Shown here: positions 1 to 8,648 of the stretch, in pieces
How the letters are laid out: each line of letters starts with the position of its first letter
Numbering within the stretch: the first letter of the stretch is position 1
Assembly (NCBI GenBank): GCA_029210625.1
Contig: JARGFU010000008.1
Location: forward strand, 1-64,000
Direction: 5' to 3'
Source of the DNA: Deltaproteobacteria bacterium
Lineage (GTDB): Bacteria; Myxococcota; Myxococcia; SLRQ01
Length of the DNA stretch: 64,000 nt
Made by a program: the position numbers and the translations under genes
Notes under the pieces: model-generated
Database searches by the model: none
What the model was told of the DNA's origin: nothing
The model's input: the letters and a program-made list of their open reading frames with translations, nothing else

Positions 1-299
1 GCCACCCCGAAGATCCCGACCGCCACCTCCATCGCCCCGTAGAGGAAGAGCCAGCGGCGGGAGCGGTCCGCCAGCCTCCCCCCCAGGAGCGCCCCGAGGG
101 TCAGCCCCAGGAGGAAGCCGGCCACCGTCAGGGACACGGCCCAGGTGGTGCTCCCGATGAGGAGGGTGATCTGCCGGACCCAGACGATCTCGTAGGCCAG
201 GCCAGCCATGCCGGAGAGCGCGAAGACGACCGCGATGGCCACCGCTCGCCCGGCTCCGCTTCCCCTGCTCATCGGGCTCCCCGCCGCCATCGGGCTCAT
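1..299 (-). CDS. Fused MFS/spermidine synthase-like membrane protein, N-terminal part (cut by window edge)
   Basis: Only the N-terminal ~90-100 residues are present; the gene runs off the left edge. The translation has a short basic leader, a membrane segment starting VAIAVVFALSG, then the stretch MAGLAYEIVWVRQ, followed by a second hydrophobic segment (TVAGFLLGLTLGALLGG) ending in a basic loop RLADRSRR. This opening is typical of the large membrane proteins in which an MFS-like membrane domain precedes a spermidine-synthase-like methyltransferase fold. The catalytic half is outside the window, so substrate cannot be judged. In-frame start codons lie at 299, 290 and 272; the 272 start has GGGAG just upstream, the 299 start has GGCAGG abutting it. 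It is transcribed divergently from the aminotransferase. Confidence 0.7.
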   Translation of the reverse strand, partial: MSPMAAGSPMSRGSGAGRAVAIAVVFALSGMAGLAYEIVWVRQITLLIGSTTWAVSLTVAGFLLGLTLGALLGGRLADRSRRWLFLYGAMEVAVGIFGV

Positions 300-340
300 C
301 CTGCCACCATTTCGACTTCGAAAGGACGCCGCGCTTTTGC

Positions 341-346
341 TAGGGT
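341..346 (+). promoter_or_regulatory. -10-like element TAGGGT, probable leaderless start
   Basis: TAGGGT ends 8 nt before the ATG at 355. No Shine-Dalgarno sequence lies between them. The same arrangement precedes several other genes here, so a leaderless transcript is inferred. No convincing -35 is visible. Confidence 0.45.
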
Positions 347-354
347 GCCCCGCC

Positions 355-1659
355 ATGCGCAACAACATCGTGCACATCGGAGCTGGTGAGCTGACCTACG
401 AGATCCGGGCGATCGTCGAGGTCGCCAACCGGATGCAGGCCCTGGGCCTCCAGACCTTCATGGAGAACATCGGGGATCCCATCGCCAAGGGCGAGGAGCT
501 CCCCGGCTGGATCAAGGACATCGTCTGCGAGCTGGCCCGGGAGGACAGCAGCTACGGCTACAGCCCCACCCGGGGCCTCCTGCCCACCCGCACCTTCCTC
601 GCCGAGCGCACGAACGCCCGGGGGGGCATCCAGATCGGCGCGGACGACATCCTCTTCTTCAACGGCCTGGGCGACGCGATCCAGAAGGTCTACGGCCTGC
701 TGCGCCGGGAGTGCCGGGTGCTGGGCCCCTCCCCCACCTACTCCACCCACTCGTCGGCGGAGGCCGCCCACGCCGGACAGCACCCGGTCAGCTACCGCCT
801 CGATCCCGACAACAAGTGGTTCCCGGATCTCGAGCACCTCCGCCTCTCGGTGAAGTTCAACCCCGCGATCTCGGGGCTCCTGATCATCAACCCGGACAAC
901 CCGACGGGCTCGGTCTGGCCGCGGGAGACCCTCGAGGAGATGGTGGCGATCGCCAGGGAGTACGACCTCTTCCTGATCGCCGACGAGATCTACATGAACC
1001 TCATCTACAACGGTGAGACCACCAGCCCCATCGGCGACATCATCGGCGACGTCCCCGCCATCGCCATGAAGGGCATCTCCAAGGAGGTGCCCTGGCCCGG
1101 CTCCCGCTGCGGCTGGATCGAGTTCTACAACCGGGAGAAGGATCCCGTCTTCGACACCTACGCCCGCTCCCTCCTGAACTCGAAGATGGTGGAGGTCTGC
1201 TCCACCACCCTGCCCCAGGCCGCGATCCCGAAGCTCTACTCCCACCCCGAGTACGAGGGCTGGCTGGAGGAGCGGCGGCAGCGCTACGCCCGGCACTCCC
1301 AGAAGGCCCAGGACCGCCTCTCGCAGGTGAAGGGCATCAAGTGCAACCGCACCAACGGCGCCTTCTACAAGAGCGTGGTCTTCGAGGACGGAGTCCTCCA
1401 CGACAAGCAGACCCTCCCCATCGAGAACCCCGAGGTGAAGGCCCTGGTCGAGGGCCTGGTCGACAAGGAGGGTGTGAGCCTGGACAAGCGCTTCGTCTAC
1501 ACCCTGCTGGCCTCCACCGGCATCTGCGTGGTGCCCCTCTCCAGCTTCGGCACGCACCTCCAGGGCTTCCGGATGACCCTGCTGCAGAAGGACGAGGAGC
1601 TCTTCGACCAGATCATCGACAACCTGGCCGAGGCCATCGAGGCCTACCTGGCCAGTTAG
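355..1659 (+). CDS. Pyridoxal phosphate-dependent aminotransferase, class I/II
   Basis: A 434-aa fold-type I aminotransferase that should transfer an amino group between an amino acid and a 2-oxo acid in the cytoplasm. Family marks are NPDNPTG (about residues 182-188), the PLP-phenol region FLIADEIYMN, and the PLP-binding lysine in GISKEVPWPGSRCGW (K243). It belongs to a distinct subgroup with an N-terminus like RNNIVHIGAGELTYEIR and a long C-terminal insertion. The substrate is not readable from sequence; alanine or another branched or aromatic acid are possible. The open frame extends upstream to 208, but that part has no family similarity, overlaps the start of the divergent gene, and the ATG at 355 sits next to a TAGGGT -10-like element, so 355 is chosen. 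It converges on sat, with a shared hairpin between them. Confidence 0.9.
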   Translation: MRNNIVHIGAGELTYEIRAIVEVANRMQALGLQTFMENIGDPIAKGEELPGWIKDIVCELAREDSSYGYSPTRGLLPTRTFLAERTNARGGIQIGADDILFFNGLGDAIQKVYGLLRRECRVLGPSPTYSTHSSAEAAHAGQHPVSYRLDPDNKWFPDLEHLRLSVKFNPAISGLLIINPDNPTGSVWPRETLEEMVAIAREYDLFLIADEIYMNLIYNGETTSPIGDIIGDVPAIAMKGISKEVPWPGSRCGWIEFYNREKDPVFDTYARSLLNSKMVEVCSTTLPQAAIPKLYSHPEYEGWLEERRQRYARHSQKAQDRLSQVKGIKCNRTNGAFYKSVVFEDGVLHDKQTLPIENPEVKALVEGLVDKEGVSLDKRFVYTLLASTGICVVPLSSFGTHLQGFRMTLLQKDEELFDQIIDNLAEAIEAYLAS

Positions 1660-1693
1660 TGGCCAGGCCCTCGCCAGCTAGCACCAACGAGAA

Positions 1694-1723
1694 GAGCCCC
1701 GCCCGGACGACCGGACGGGGCTC
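1694..1723. terminator. Bidirectional hairpin terminator between aminotransferase and sat
   Basis: Stem of 13 bp with one mismatch: GAGCCCCGCCCGG (1694-1706) against CCGGACGGGGCTC (1711-1723), loop ACGA. It lies between two convergent stop codons. There is no strong T-run, so it is a GC-rich hairpin rather than a textbook intrinsic terminator. Confidence 0.65.
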
Positions 1724-1752
1724 CTCGCTCGAGCGCTCCGCGGTGGAGAGCG

Positions 1753-3009
1753 CTACGCGCCCTGGGCCTTGTAGGCCTCGATGAGCACGTCGGCGGTCTG
1801 GGGCCGCATGATCTTCTCGGAGGGGCGCTCGCCGGAGACGAGCAGCTCCCGCACCTTGGTGCCCGAGATGAAGAAGGGCTTCTCCTCGGCGTGGTTCGCC
1901 ATCAGGTCGACCCGGCCGAGGCTCTCGTAGAAGGCCGCGAAGCCGACCTTCACCGGCTTGGTGTGCAGCTCGCCGGGCAGGTCGTCGAAGACCTCCTGGG
2001 CGTCGAAGTCGCCCCAGATGGGGGAGTTGTCGTGGAAGGGCGCGTCGGCGTGCTTCCGGCCGATGACGATGTGGCTGAAGCCATGGTTCTGCCGGTAGAT
2101 GGCGTGCATCAGCGCCTCGGCAGGGCCGCCGTAGAACATCTTGATGTCGAGGCCCACGAGGGCGAAGACGTCGTTCAGATCGTAGCCGGTCTCGGCCCAG
2201 AGGGCGGTGTCCGAGTCGCCCTGGCCGAGGAGGCGGCCCTTGAGGAGAGCCTCGTAGGTCTCCATCCGGGTGGCGGCGTCCACGTCGTCGCCCTTGAGCT
2301 GACCGACGAGCGGGTTGAGGACCACACCGGCGTGGAGCCCCTCGCGGGTGAGGGTCTCGACCCCGTAGACCAGGGCGTACTCGTGAGCCCGGTGCAGCGG
2401 GTTGCGGGTCTGGAAGGCCAGGGCGGCCTCCCACTTGCGGTCGGCGATCATCGCCCGGGTCTGCCGGGGCGAGAGGACGTACTGACCGAAGTCGGGGTTC
2501 TTGGGCTGGGGCAGGGTCTGGATCTTGCCGCCCACCAGCTTGGTCCGGGGGTCGTTCATCACGATGTCGCCGCCGGGGTGATCGTGGCGGTCGGTCCCGT
2601 AGACCTTCTCGAGGTAGCGGTTCTTGTCCCAGTCGAAGAGGCTCTCGACCTCGAGGACGCCGACGACCTCACCGGCGCTGTTCTTGATGACGGCCTTCTT
2701 GCCGACCTCGAGCTTCGCCGCCTCGGCGTCGGTGACCGGCAGGGACATGGGGATGCCCCAGACGTAGTTCTTTCCGCCGCGGGTGATCGTGCGGGTGTCG
2801 AGGACCTGGTTGAACTCGTCCTCGTTCATCGGCCCCTCGAGGGGGGAGAGGGTGCCGTCGGAGAAGCGGTAGACGGCCGAGAGGTCGGCGTCGTTCACCT
2901 CGAAGGAGGACATCCCCTCTGCCTCGGCGAGGAGGGCCTTGCGCTGGGAGAGGGGGAGGATGCGATCGACGGGCTCGTTGAGGCCGCCGTGGACGGGGAC
3001 GAGGGACAT
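1753..3009 (-). CDS. sat: Sulfate adenylyltransferase (ATP sulfurylase)
   Basis: A 418-aa Sat-type enzyme forming adenosine 5'-phosphosulfate and pyrophosphate from ATP and sulfate (assimilation), or running in reverse in sulfur oxidation. The ATP-site motif QTRNPLHRAHEY is intact, as is the C-terminal ISGTKVRELL. The usual GRDHA motif reads GRKHADAP, a variant known in part of the family. The start is the ATG at 3009: it has AAGGAG nine bases upstream, and the 17 extra residues upstream lack similarity. A TAGGGT -10-like element at 3059-3064 gives a leader of about 45 nt. No APS reductase or APS kinase gene is adjacent, so the direction of the reaction in vivo cannot be inferred from context. 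The PAS/ABC1-kinase genes lie upstream on the same strand. Confidence 0.95.
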   Translation of the reverse strand: MSLVPVHGGLNEPVDRILPLSQRKALLAEAEGMSSFEVNDADLSAVYRFSDGTLSPLEGPMNEDEFNQVLDTRTITRGGKNYVWGIPMSLPVTDAEAAKLEVGKKAVIKNSAGEVVGVLEVESLFDWDKNRYLEKVYGTDRHDHPGGDIVMNDPRTKLVGGKIQTLPQPKNPDFGQYVLSPRQTRAMIADRKWEAALAFQTRNPLHRAHEYALVYGVETLTREGLHAGVVLNPLVGQLKGDDVDAATRMETYEALLKGRLLGQGDSDTALWAETGYDLNDVFALVGLDIKMFYGGPAEALMHAIYRQNHGFSHIVIGRKHADAPFHDNSPIWGDFDAQEVFDDLPGELHTKPVKVGFAAFYESLGRVDLMANHAEEKPFFISGTKVRELLVSGERPSEKIMRPQTADVLIEAYKAQGA

Positions 3010-3058
3010 GCTGGCTGCTCCTTCGCAGGGAGGGTCGTCGGGTGTTGCGGAGCCGCGC

Positions 3059-3064
3059 ACCCTA
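3059..3064 (-). promoter_or_regulatory. -10-like element TAGGGT of sat
   Basis: On the minus strand TAGGGT is preceded at 17 bp by TTCCGC, a poor -35. It leaves a leader of about 45 nt carrying an AAGGAG ribosome site before sat, unlike the leaderless cases elsewhere in the window. Confidence 0.4.
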
Positions 3065-3131
3065 GTCCAAACCGAGCCGCTGCGGAACCAGGAGGCATTT
3101 CGCCCCTCTTTTCAGGGGCTTTCCCGCCGAT

Positions 3132-3713
3132 TCAGAGCTCGGGGTAGTGCTTCTTCACGCACTCCGGGCAGATGCTGTGGCTGATGTCGGCCAGGAGGTG
3201 ATCCCGGATGTAGACGTCCACCTGTTGCCAGTAGCCCTGGTCGTCGCGGACCTTCTTGCAGAAGGAGCAGAGCGGCAGGATGCCCCGCAGGCTCTTGATC
3301 TCCTCGATCGCCTTGGTCAGCTGGCCGATGAGGCGCTCGCGCTCGTCCTCGGCCTTCTTCAGCTCGGAGAGGTCGTCGAAGATGCAGAGCAGGTAGGTCT
3401 CTCCCTCGAAGACGAGCGGCTGGAAGAGGGCGTTGCCGGTGAGCTCCCTGCCGAAGCTGGAGGTCAGGCTGAGCTTGATCGAGGTGGACTGGCCGCTGGC
3501 CATGGCCTGGTCCGCGGCCTGGGTCAGCCCCGAGGCCCTCCACGATTCGAGCTCGTGGTAGTTCTGCGCCAGGATCTGCTCCCGGCTCCCGCCCACGATC
3601 TTCCCGATCGCCTCGTTCGCGAGGATGGCGTTGCCCTCGGCGTCGCAGACGACCTTTCCCAGGGGAGAGCGGTCGAAGATCAGCTGATGGAAGGCGAGCT
3701 GGTCGTAGGCCAT
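3132..3713 (-). CDS. PAS-domain protein with C-terminal CxxC/CPEC motif
   Basis: A 193-aa cytoplasmic signalling protein. Residues about 8-118 form a PAS domain (FDRSPLGKVVCDAEGNAILANEA... start; FDDLSELKKAEDERE end), followed by a helix likely to form a coiled coil (about 115-145). It ends in SLRGILPLCSFCKKVR ... ICPECVKKHYPEL. This four-cysteine tail is found after PAS or receiver domains in many deltaproteobacterial proteins and could bind a metal or act as a redox switch. No kinase, cyclase or DNA-binding domain is present, so output is probably by protein contact. It starts 7 nt after the ABC1-kinase stop and is in that operon. Confidence 0.8.
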   Translation of the reverse strand: MAYDQLAFHQLIFDRSPLGKVVCDAEGNAILANEAIGKIVGGSREQILAQNYHELESWRASGLTQAADQAMASGQSTSIKLSLTSSFGRELTGNALFQPLVFEGETYLLCIFDDLSELKKAEDERERLIGQLTKAIEEIKSLRGILPLCSFCKKVRDDQGYWQQVDVYIRDHLLADISHSICPECVKKHYPEL

Positions 3714-3720
3714 GGCGCTC

Positions 3721-5097
3721 CTAGAGCAGCCCCCGCCTCGCGATGATCTCCCGGGAGAGCTGCTTCACGTCGATGGTGATGTCGAGGCGCTGCATCAACC
3801 CCCAGATGCCGATGGCGGTGCGCCCGTAGAAGATCATCTCCCGGGGCGGGGTCAGGCCGATGAGGCTGGGGTGGCGCAGCATGAAGCGGTTGGTGTCGTT
3901 GTGGGGATTCCACTTCCCGAAGGCGAAGGGGCCCTCGTGGAAGAGGGGCGCCACCACGAGCTTGAGCCACTCGTCGAGGACCTCGCCGGAGACCGTCACC
4001 TTTCCCTCGCCGAAGCCCAGCCGGGCGAAGAGGGCGGGCAGCTCGTCCACCCTCCCCTCCCAGACCGTGACCAGCAGGCGCAGGAGGTCGTCGGTGAAGG
4101 CGGGGTCGTAGGTCCGCACCGCACCGAAGTCGAGGATGACCAGCTTGCCCTCGGCGTCGATGAGGTAGTTGCCGGGGTGGGGATCGGCGTGGAGCAGCTG
4201 CTTCTCGTAGAAGAGCCAGGCGACCAGGTCGATGAAGTGCCGCACGACCTCGGAGCGCTTCTCCGGGGCCCGCTCGAGCAGCCAGTGATCGAGCTTCCGG
4301 CCCTCCATCAGCTCCATGGTGAGGACGGTCTTCCGGGTCAGCTCACCGACGGGCCGGGGGACCCGCACGTCGTCCCGCCCGGCGAGGGCCTCGTGGAAGG
4401 CCCGGAGGTTGTCGGCCTCCACCCGGTAGTCGCTCTCCTGGGCGAGCACCTCCCGGATCTCCTCGAGCACCTCGTCGATGCTCCTCGCGGAGGCGAAGGG
4501 CCGCCCCATCTGAGCCATGGTGGCGATGTTCTTGAGATCGGCCACCAGGGTCTGCTCGACCCCCGGATACTGCACCTTCACGGCCACCGGCGTGCCATCG
4601 AAGAGCTCGGCCCGGTGGACCTGCCCGATGCTCGCCGAGGCCAGCGGCGCGGGATCGAAGAAGCGGTAGAGGCTCTCCACCGGCTGATCGAAGGCCTCCT
4701 CGATCTGGTCGCAGACCATCTTCCAGCCCATGGGCGGCGCCGAGCGCTGGAGCACGGCCAGGGCGTCGCGCAGCTCCTCCGGGATGTGCTCCTCCTGGAG
4801 CGGCGCCATGGAGAGGATCTGACCGAGCTTCATGGCCGCGCCCTTCAGCTCGCCCATGGTGCGGACCATCTTGGCCGCGTTCTTCTCGATCATCTTCTTG
4901 GTGCGCGCCTCGCGGACCGAGTCCGGGAGGATGCGGCCCACCAGCCGGTCACCCACCAGGGAGGCGCCCACCGAGGTGGTCAGCCCCCCCAGCTTCATGA
5001 GCCGGGCGAAGCGCCCTCGCGGGGCGTGGCCCTCGGGCTCGTCGTCCAGGAGGTCGTCGAGCTCGTCATCGGGGCCGAGATCGTCGAAGTCGGGCAC
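3721..5097 (-). CDS. ABC1/AarF/UbiB-family atypical kinase
   Basis: A 458-aa member of the ABC1 (AarF/UbiB/COQ8) family of atypical kinases, which support isoprenoid quinone biosynthesis and lipid handling. Visible marks: the family-specific KxGQ region MKLGQILS (near residue 90), the Ala-rich loop ASASIGQVHRA in place of a P-loop, the lysine in VAVKVQYPG, the catalytic loop HADPHPGN (near residue 300) and DFGAV (near 320). The N-terminus is acidic and lacks family similarity. The start is GTG at 5097; TAGGAT lies 5 nt upstream (5103-5108), so the message may be leaderless. No quinone biosynthesis gene is nearby. The PAS protein follows in the same operon. Confidence 0.9.
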   Translation of the reverse strand: MPDFDDLGPDDELDDLLDDEPEGHAPRGRFARLMKLGGLTTSVGASLVGDRLVGRILPDSVREARTKKMIEKNAAKMVRTMGELKGAAMKLGQILSMAPLQEEHIPEELRDALAVLQRSAPPMGWKMVCDQIEEAFDQPVESLYRFFDPAPLASASIGQVHRAELFDGTPVAVKVQYPGVEQTLVADLKNIATMAQMGRPFASARSIDEVLEEIREVLAQESDYRVEADNLRAFHEALAGRDDVRVPRPVGELTRKTVLTMELMEGRKLDHWLLERAPEKRSEVVRHFIDLVAWLFYEKQLLHADPHPGNYLIDAEGKLVILDFGAVRTYDPAFTDDLLRLLVTVWEGRVDELPALFARLGFGEGKVTVSGEVLDEWLKLVVAPLFHEGPFAFGKWNPHNDTNRFMLRHPSLIGLTPPREMIFYGRTAIGIWGLMQRLDITIDVKQLSREIIARRGLL

Positions 5098-5102
5098 ACC
5101 TC

Positions 5103-5108
5103 ATCCTA
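5103..5108 (-). promoter_or_regulatory. -10-like element TAGGAT, 5 nt before a GTG start
   Basis: TAGGAT on the minus strand ends 5 nt before the GTG at 5097. The intervening GAGGT abuts the start codon and is too close to serve as a ribosome site. Confidence 0.45.
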
Positions 5109-5147
5109 GCGGAGATGGTCCGGCGCGCCGAGACGTGTGGCGCTCCT

Positions 5148-8100
5148 CTAGAAGTAGACCCAGCCCAGGCTGAAGTTCGTGACCCACTGCCCGTTGTTGG
5201 GGAGCCCCCGCTCCACCCCCACGAGGGTGGGGTTGGCCCCGACGTCCACCGGCTTGGCGAAGTGCAGGCGGAAGACCAGGGGCCCGAAGCCGAAGTTCAC
5301 GCCCAGCACCACGTCCAGGACCCGCTTGTTCCAAAGCTCGGACAGCTCGTTGCCCACTGCCCCGAAGTCCACCCCCAGGACCCCCTCGATGTCGGTGAAG
5401 AGGATCAGCCGCACGATGGCGTTGAGGGGGAACTGCAGCTCCAGGGTGCCGTAGGCGAAGTGCTGCCCCCGCAGGAAGTCGGCGTCGCCGAAGGGGACCC
5501 CGCGCAGGGTGTCGAAGCTCGAGAGGTAGAACTGCCGGGCGAAGCGCGAGCCGAAGGCGGTGCCCGCGCCGACCCGCAGGAAGACGTTGGCCCGCCCCCA
5601 GAGCGGCAGGTACTTCTCGGCGTCCACCCGCACGTTGCCGAAGAGCTCCCCGTCCAGGGGCTGCACGGTGGTGGTGGACTCCAGCATCAGCGAGGAGCCG
5701 GCCAGGGGGCCGGTGGCCCGGTGGTAGCGGATGGTGTCGTAGCCGTAGCGCAGGGTGACCTCGCCCTGCAGGCGGGCGCCCTCGTTCGCGTCCCGCCAGA
5801 GCTGCAGGAGGTTGCGGTGGGTGCCGTTGAGCTCGCCGTCGCCCAGGATCAGCTCGGCGTCCTCGAGGAGGAAGTAGGTGGTGCCGCCGATCGAGAGATC
5901 GCCCTGCACGTGGTGGTAGGTGTCGAAGGGGTAGCGCAGGCTGCCCAGCGCGCCGTAGTAGCGCTCGGCGGTCGTCACCTGCACCCCGAGGTCGGCGATG
6001 CCCGGGGTCTGATCGGTGCGGAAGAGCAGGGACTGGAAGACGCCGGTGCCCCAGGTCATCCGCCCGGCCTGGTTCACGTAGACGGCGAAGCCGTCGGTGA
6101 GATCGAAGCTGCCGAAGATGAAGAGGTTGAGCAGCACCGCGTGGTTGCGCAGCTTGTCCGAGCCGCTGGCCATCAGCTGACCGAAGACGCCGCTGCCCCC
6201 CGCGCCGAAGAGCCCGAAGAGGTTGCCGAGCTCCCAGTTCCGGGGGCGCAGGGGATCGTAGGGCGTGGCCCCCACCAGCGGCTGGGAGGCCAGGGTGCGG
6301 GGACGCCCCGCCTCGGCCGGCGCGGTGGGCTCGGCCGGCGTCAGGGCCGAGGCCGGCAGCTTCACCGGGATCCGCTGCCCGGCGTTGTGCCAGAGCACCC
6401 AGAGGTCCCCCTTCCCGGCGGGCGAGGGATCGAAGACCCCGGTGTCCATCAGGGTGAGGGCGCGGACGCCGGCCGCGGAGACCTCGTAGATGTCCGCCCG
6501 GGCCTGGTCGAAGGCCACGTAGACGATGCGTCCATCCGGCAGGACCTTGATGTCCTGCGCGTCGCGCGCCTCGAAGGTGAGGCGGGTCGGCTCTCCCCCC
6601 TCCGGGGCCACGCTGAAGAGGTTGTAGTGGCCGGTCTCGGTGGCGTCCGAGGTGTAGACGATGCCCGCCAGGCCCCAGCTGACCTCGCGCTCGGCCCAGA
6701 GGTCGTCGGTGAGCGCGCGGGCAGGCTTTCCGTCGTGCACGTCGACGACGTAGACGTCCTTCTGCCCGGCCTCGTTCAGGGCGATGAAGACGATGCGCCG
6801 CCCGTCGGGGGAGAAGGCCGGCGAGCCCACGGCGAGGATCCCCTCGGGCAGCGGCAGGGAGACCCGGCTCCCCAGCTCGAGCTTGGTGGTCCAGCTCCCC
6901 GGCTCGTGGAGGGAGGCGCCGCGCCCCTCGGTGGGCTGCCCCGGCCGGGCGGTGCGCTCCTTGGCCAGGTGGACCAGCGGGCGCCAGTAGAGGTGGTCGC
7001 GGCCCCGCACCTGCGCCACGTAGGTGATCCCATCGGCCCGGACGTCGAAGTTGCGGCCGGAGACCGGGTGGAGCGACTCGGCGCCGGGGACGCCGTCGGC
7101 CACCACGGTCCGCGAGAGGTTGGGCGCCCGCGGATCGAGGAGGGTCAGGCGAGAGCGGCCGGTGTCTCCGTCCATGCTGCGCAGCAGGACGAGCTGACCG
7201 TCGGGGGAGGCGGCCAGGGCGTCCACGTTCTCCAGGCCGATCTTCAGGGGCTCGAGCTCGGCCTCGCCGATCGCCGAGTCGAGGTAGCTGGGGAAGGCCC
7301 GCCGCTTGAGCCAGTCGGAGAAGGCGGCCGCGACCTTGCGCGGCTCGTCCCCGGTGAGCTCCTCGATGAGGCGGGCGAAGCCGTCGACCTGGCGCTGCCC
7401 CTCGTAGGCGCCGACCAGGCGGGGGGAGCGGTCGAGGATCTTCTGGATCGTGCCCGCACCGTAGTGGTCCTCGAGGAAGGCGCAGCGCACCTGCCCGACC
7501 TTGTAGGTCCAGAGCACCGAGTAGGGCCGGTCCTCGAAGAAGCCGAGCATGGCGTAGCCCCGCTGGAAGCTGGGGTTGACCAGGATGTCCCGCACCAGCA
7601 TCTCGGCCTCGGGATCGACGCCGCGCTGAGCGTAGTACTCGGCGAGGCCCTCGATGAACCAGAGGGGCATGTTCTCGAGGGGATCCCCCCAGAGGTCGGC
7701 CTGCTTGGCCACCGCCCGCACCTTCTGGATGGTGAACTGGTGGGCCATCTCGTGGGTCCCCACCTCGTCGAAGAGCCGGTGATCCCCGAAGTAGGGCAGG
7801 GTCATCTTGAGGTCGCGGGGCGAGGTGACGCCGAGCACCCCCTCCTGCAGAGGGAAGAGGTTGGTCTGGAGGAACTCCTGGTAGGAGCTGTAGAGGATGA
7901 AGGGGATCTGCTCCCGGGGGATGAAGTCGAAGCGCTCGGAGAGGTAGCGGTAGGAGCCCTCGACGAGCACCGAGGCCCGCTCGGCGACCTCGCGCTCTCG
8001 CTCGTAGAAGTAGAGCCGCACCCTCCCGGCGCCCCGCAGCTGGCTCGCCGCGTCCTCCGGCTTCGCCCCCCGGTCGGCGGGCTTGCCCAGGCCGGCCACC

Positions 8101-8648
8101 GCGCGGGCGCCGGCGTCGGGATGCTTCTGCGGCACCGGGCGGGCCGGCGGCGCGACGGCTCCATCGGTCCCCTCCGGCTTCGGCGCATCGACGACCACCG
8201 TCGGCGGTGCCGGCTCCGCGACGGGCGCGGGTGCGGGGGCGGGCGCGTTCGGCTCACCCTCGGCACCGTCCGCAGGCGTCACCGCCGCCTTCAGGGTCCT
8301 GCCAGAACCAGCGCCGGAGACCTCGGCCTCGACCGGTGCGTCCCCGTTTCCGTCACCGTCACCCTTTCCGTCTTCTCCCTCTTCACCTCCGGAACCCTCG
8401 GAGACGGGAACGGCGTCCGGAGCCTCTTCGACCTTCTCCTCGTCACCTTCCTCCTGCTTCTCCTCTCCCTCCGGCTTCGTCAGGTCCACATCGATGATCA
8501 GATCCGAGTGCTGCCAGTCGAAGTCGAAGTGGCGCACCAGACTCTTGTCGGGGCGGCGGGGGTAGACGAAGACCTGCCCCGCGGCTTCCACCGGCCAGAG
8601 CAGAACCAGCGAGAGGGGGAGGAAGAGAAGGATCGAGGCGCGCTTCAT
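5148..8648 (-). CDS. Outer-membrane protein with metallopeptidase-like, propeller and beta-barrel regions
   Basis: An 1166-aa exported protein with a cleavable-type signal peptide (MKRASILLFLPLSLVLLWPVEAAGQ). An acidic, Pro/Ala-rich linker spans about residues 55-200. Residues about 200-480 resemble gluzincin peptidases of the MA family: THEMAHQF (HExxH near 298) and, about 35 residues on, FIEGLAEYYA, which would supply the third zinc ligand. Residues about 480-820 carry TolB/PD40-like propeller repeats (GSPAFSPDGRRIVFIAL, SPDGQLVLLRS). The last ~340 residues look like an Omp85/BamA-type barrel (SSFDTLRGVPFGDADFLRGQHF) and end in aromatic Phe after WVY, as barrel proteins do. The start codon shares one base with the SDR stop (TGATG), so the two are probably translationally coupled. 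Substrate unknown; a surface protease-receptor role is inference. Confidence 0.85.
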   Translation of the reverse strand: MKRASILLFLPLSLVLLWPVEAAGQVFVYPRRPDKSLVRHFDFDWQHSDLIIDVDLTKPEGEEKQEEGDEEKVEEAPDAVPVSEGSGGEEGEDGKGDGDGNGDAPVEAEVSGAGSGRTLKAAVTPADGAEGEPNAPAPAPAPVAEPAPPTVVVDAPKPEGTDGAVAPPARPVPQKHPDAGARAVAGLGKPADRGAKPEDAASQLRGAGRVRLYFYEREREVAERASVLVEGSYRYLSERFDFIPREQIPFILYSSYQEFLQTNLFPLQEGVLGVTSPRDLKMTLPYFGDHRLFDEVGTHEMAHQFTIQKVRAVAKQADLWGDPLENMPLWFIEGLAEYYAQRGVDPEAEMLVRDILVNPSFQRGYAMLGFFEDRPYSVLWTYKVGQVRCAFLEDHYGAGTIQKILDRSPRLVGAYEGQRQVDGFARLIEELTGDEPRKVAAAFSDWLKRRAFPSYLDSAIGEAELEPLKIGLENVDALAASPDGQLVLLRSMDGDTGRSRLTLLDPRAPNLSRTVVADGVPGAESLHPVSGRNFDVRADGITYVAQVRGRDHLYWRPLVHLAKERTARPGQPTEGRGASLHEPGSWTTKLELGSRVSLPLPEGILAVGSPAFSPDGRRIVFIALNEAGQKDVYVVDVHDGKPARALTDDLWAEREVSWGLAGIVYTSDATETGHYNLFSVAPEGGEPTRLTFEARDAQDIKVLPDGRIVYVAFDQARADIYEVSAAGVRALTLMDTGVFDPSPAGKGDLWVLWHNAGQRIPVKLPASALTPAEPTAPAEAGRPRTLASQPLVGATPYDPLRPRNWELGNLFGLFGAGGSGVFGQLMASGSDKLRNHAVLLNLFIFGSFDLTDGFAVYVNQAGRMTWGTGVFQSLLFRTDQTPGIADLGVQVTTAERYYGALGSLRYPFDTYHHVQGDLSIGGTTYFLLEDAELILGDGELNGTHRNLLQLWRDANEGARLQGEVTLRYGYDTIRYHRATGPLAGSSLMLESTTTVQPLDGELFGNVRVDAEKYLPLWGRANVFLRVGAGTAFGSRFARQFYLSSFDTLRGVPFGDADFLRGQHFAYGTLELQFPLNAIVRLILFTDIEGVLGVDFGAVGNELSELWNKRVLDVVLGVNFGFGPLVFRLHFAKPVDVGANPTLVGVERGLPNNGQWVTNFSLGWVYF

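Noticed and set aside
208-354. An N-terminal extension of the aminotransferase starting at 208.
   Set aside because: It overlaps the divergent gene, has no family similarity, and the -10-like element at 341 would be inside the coding sequence.
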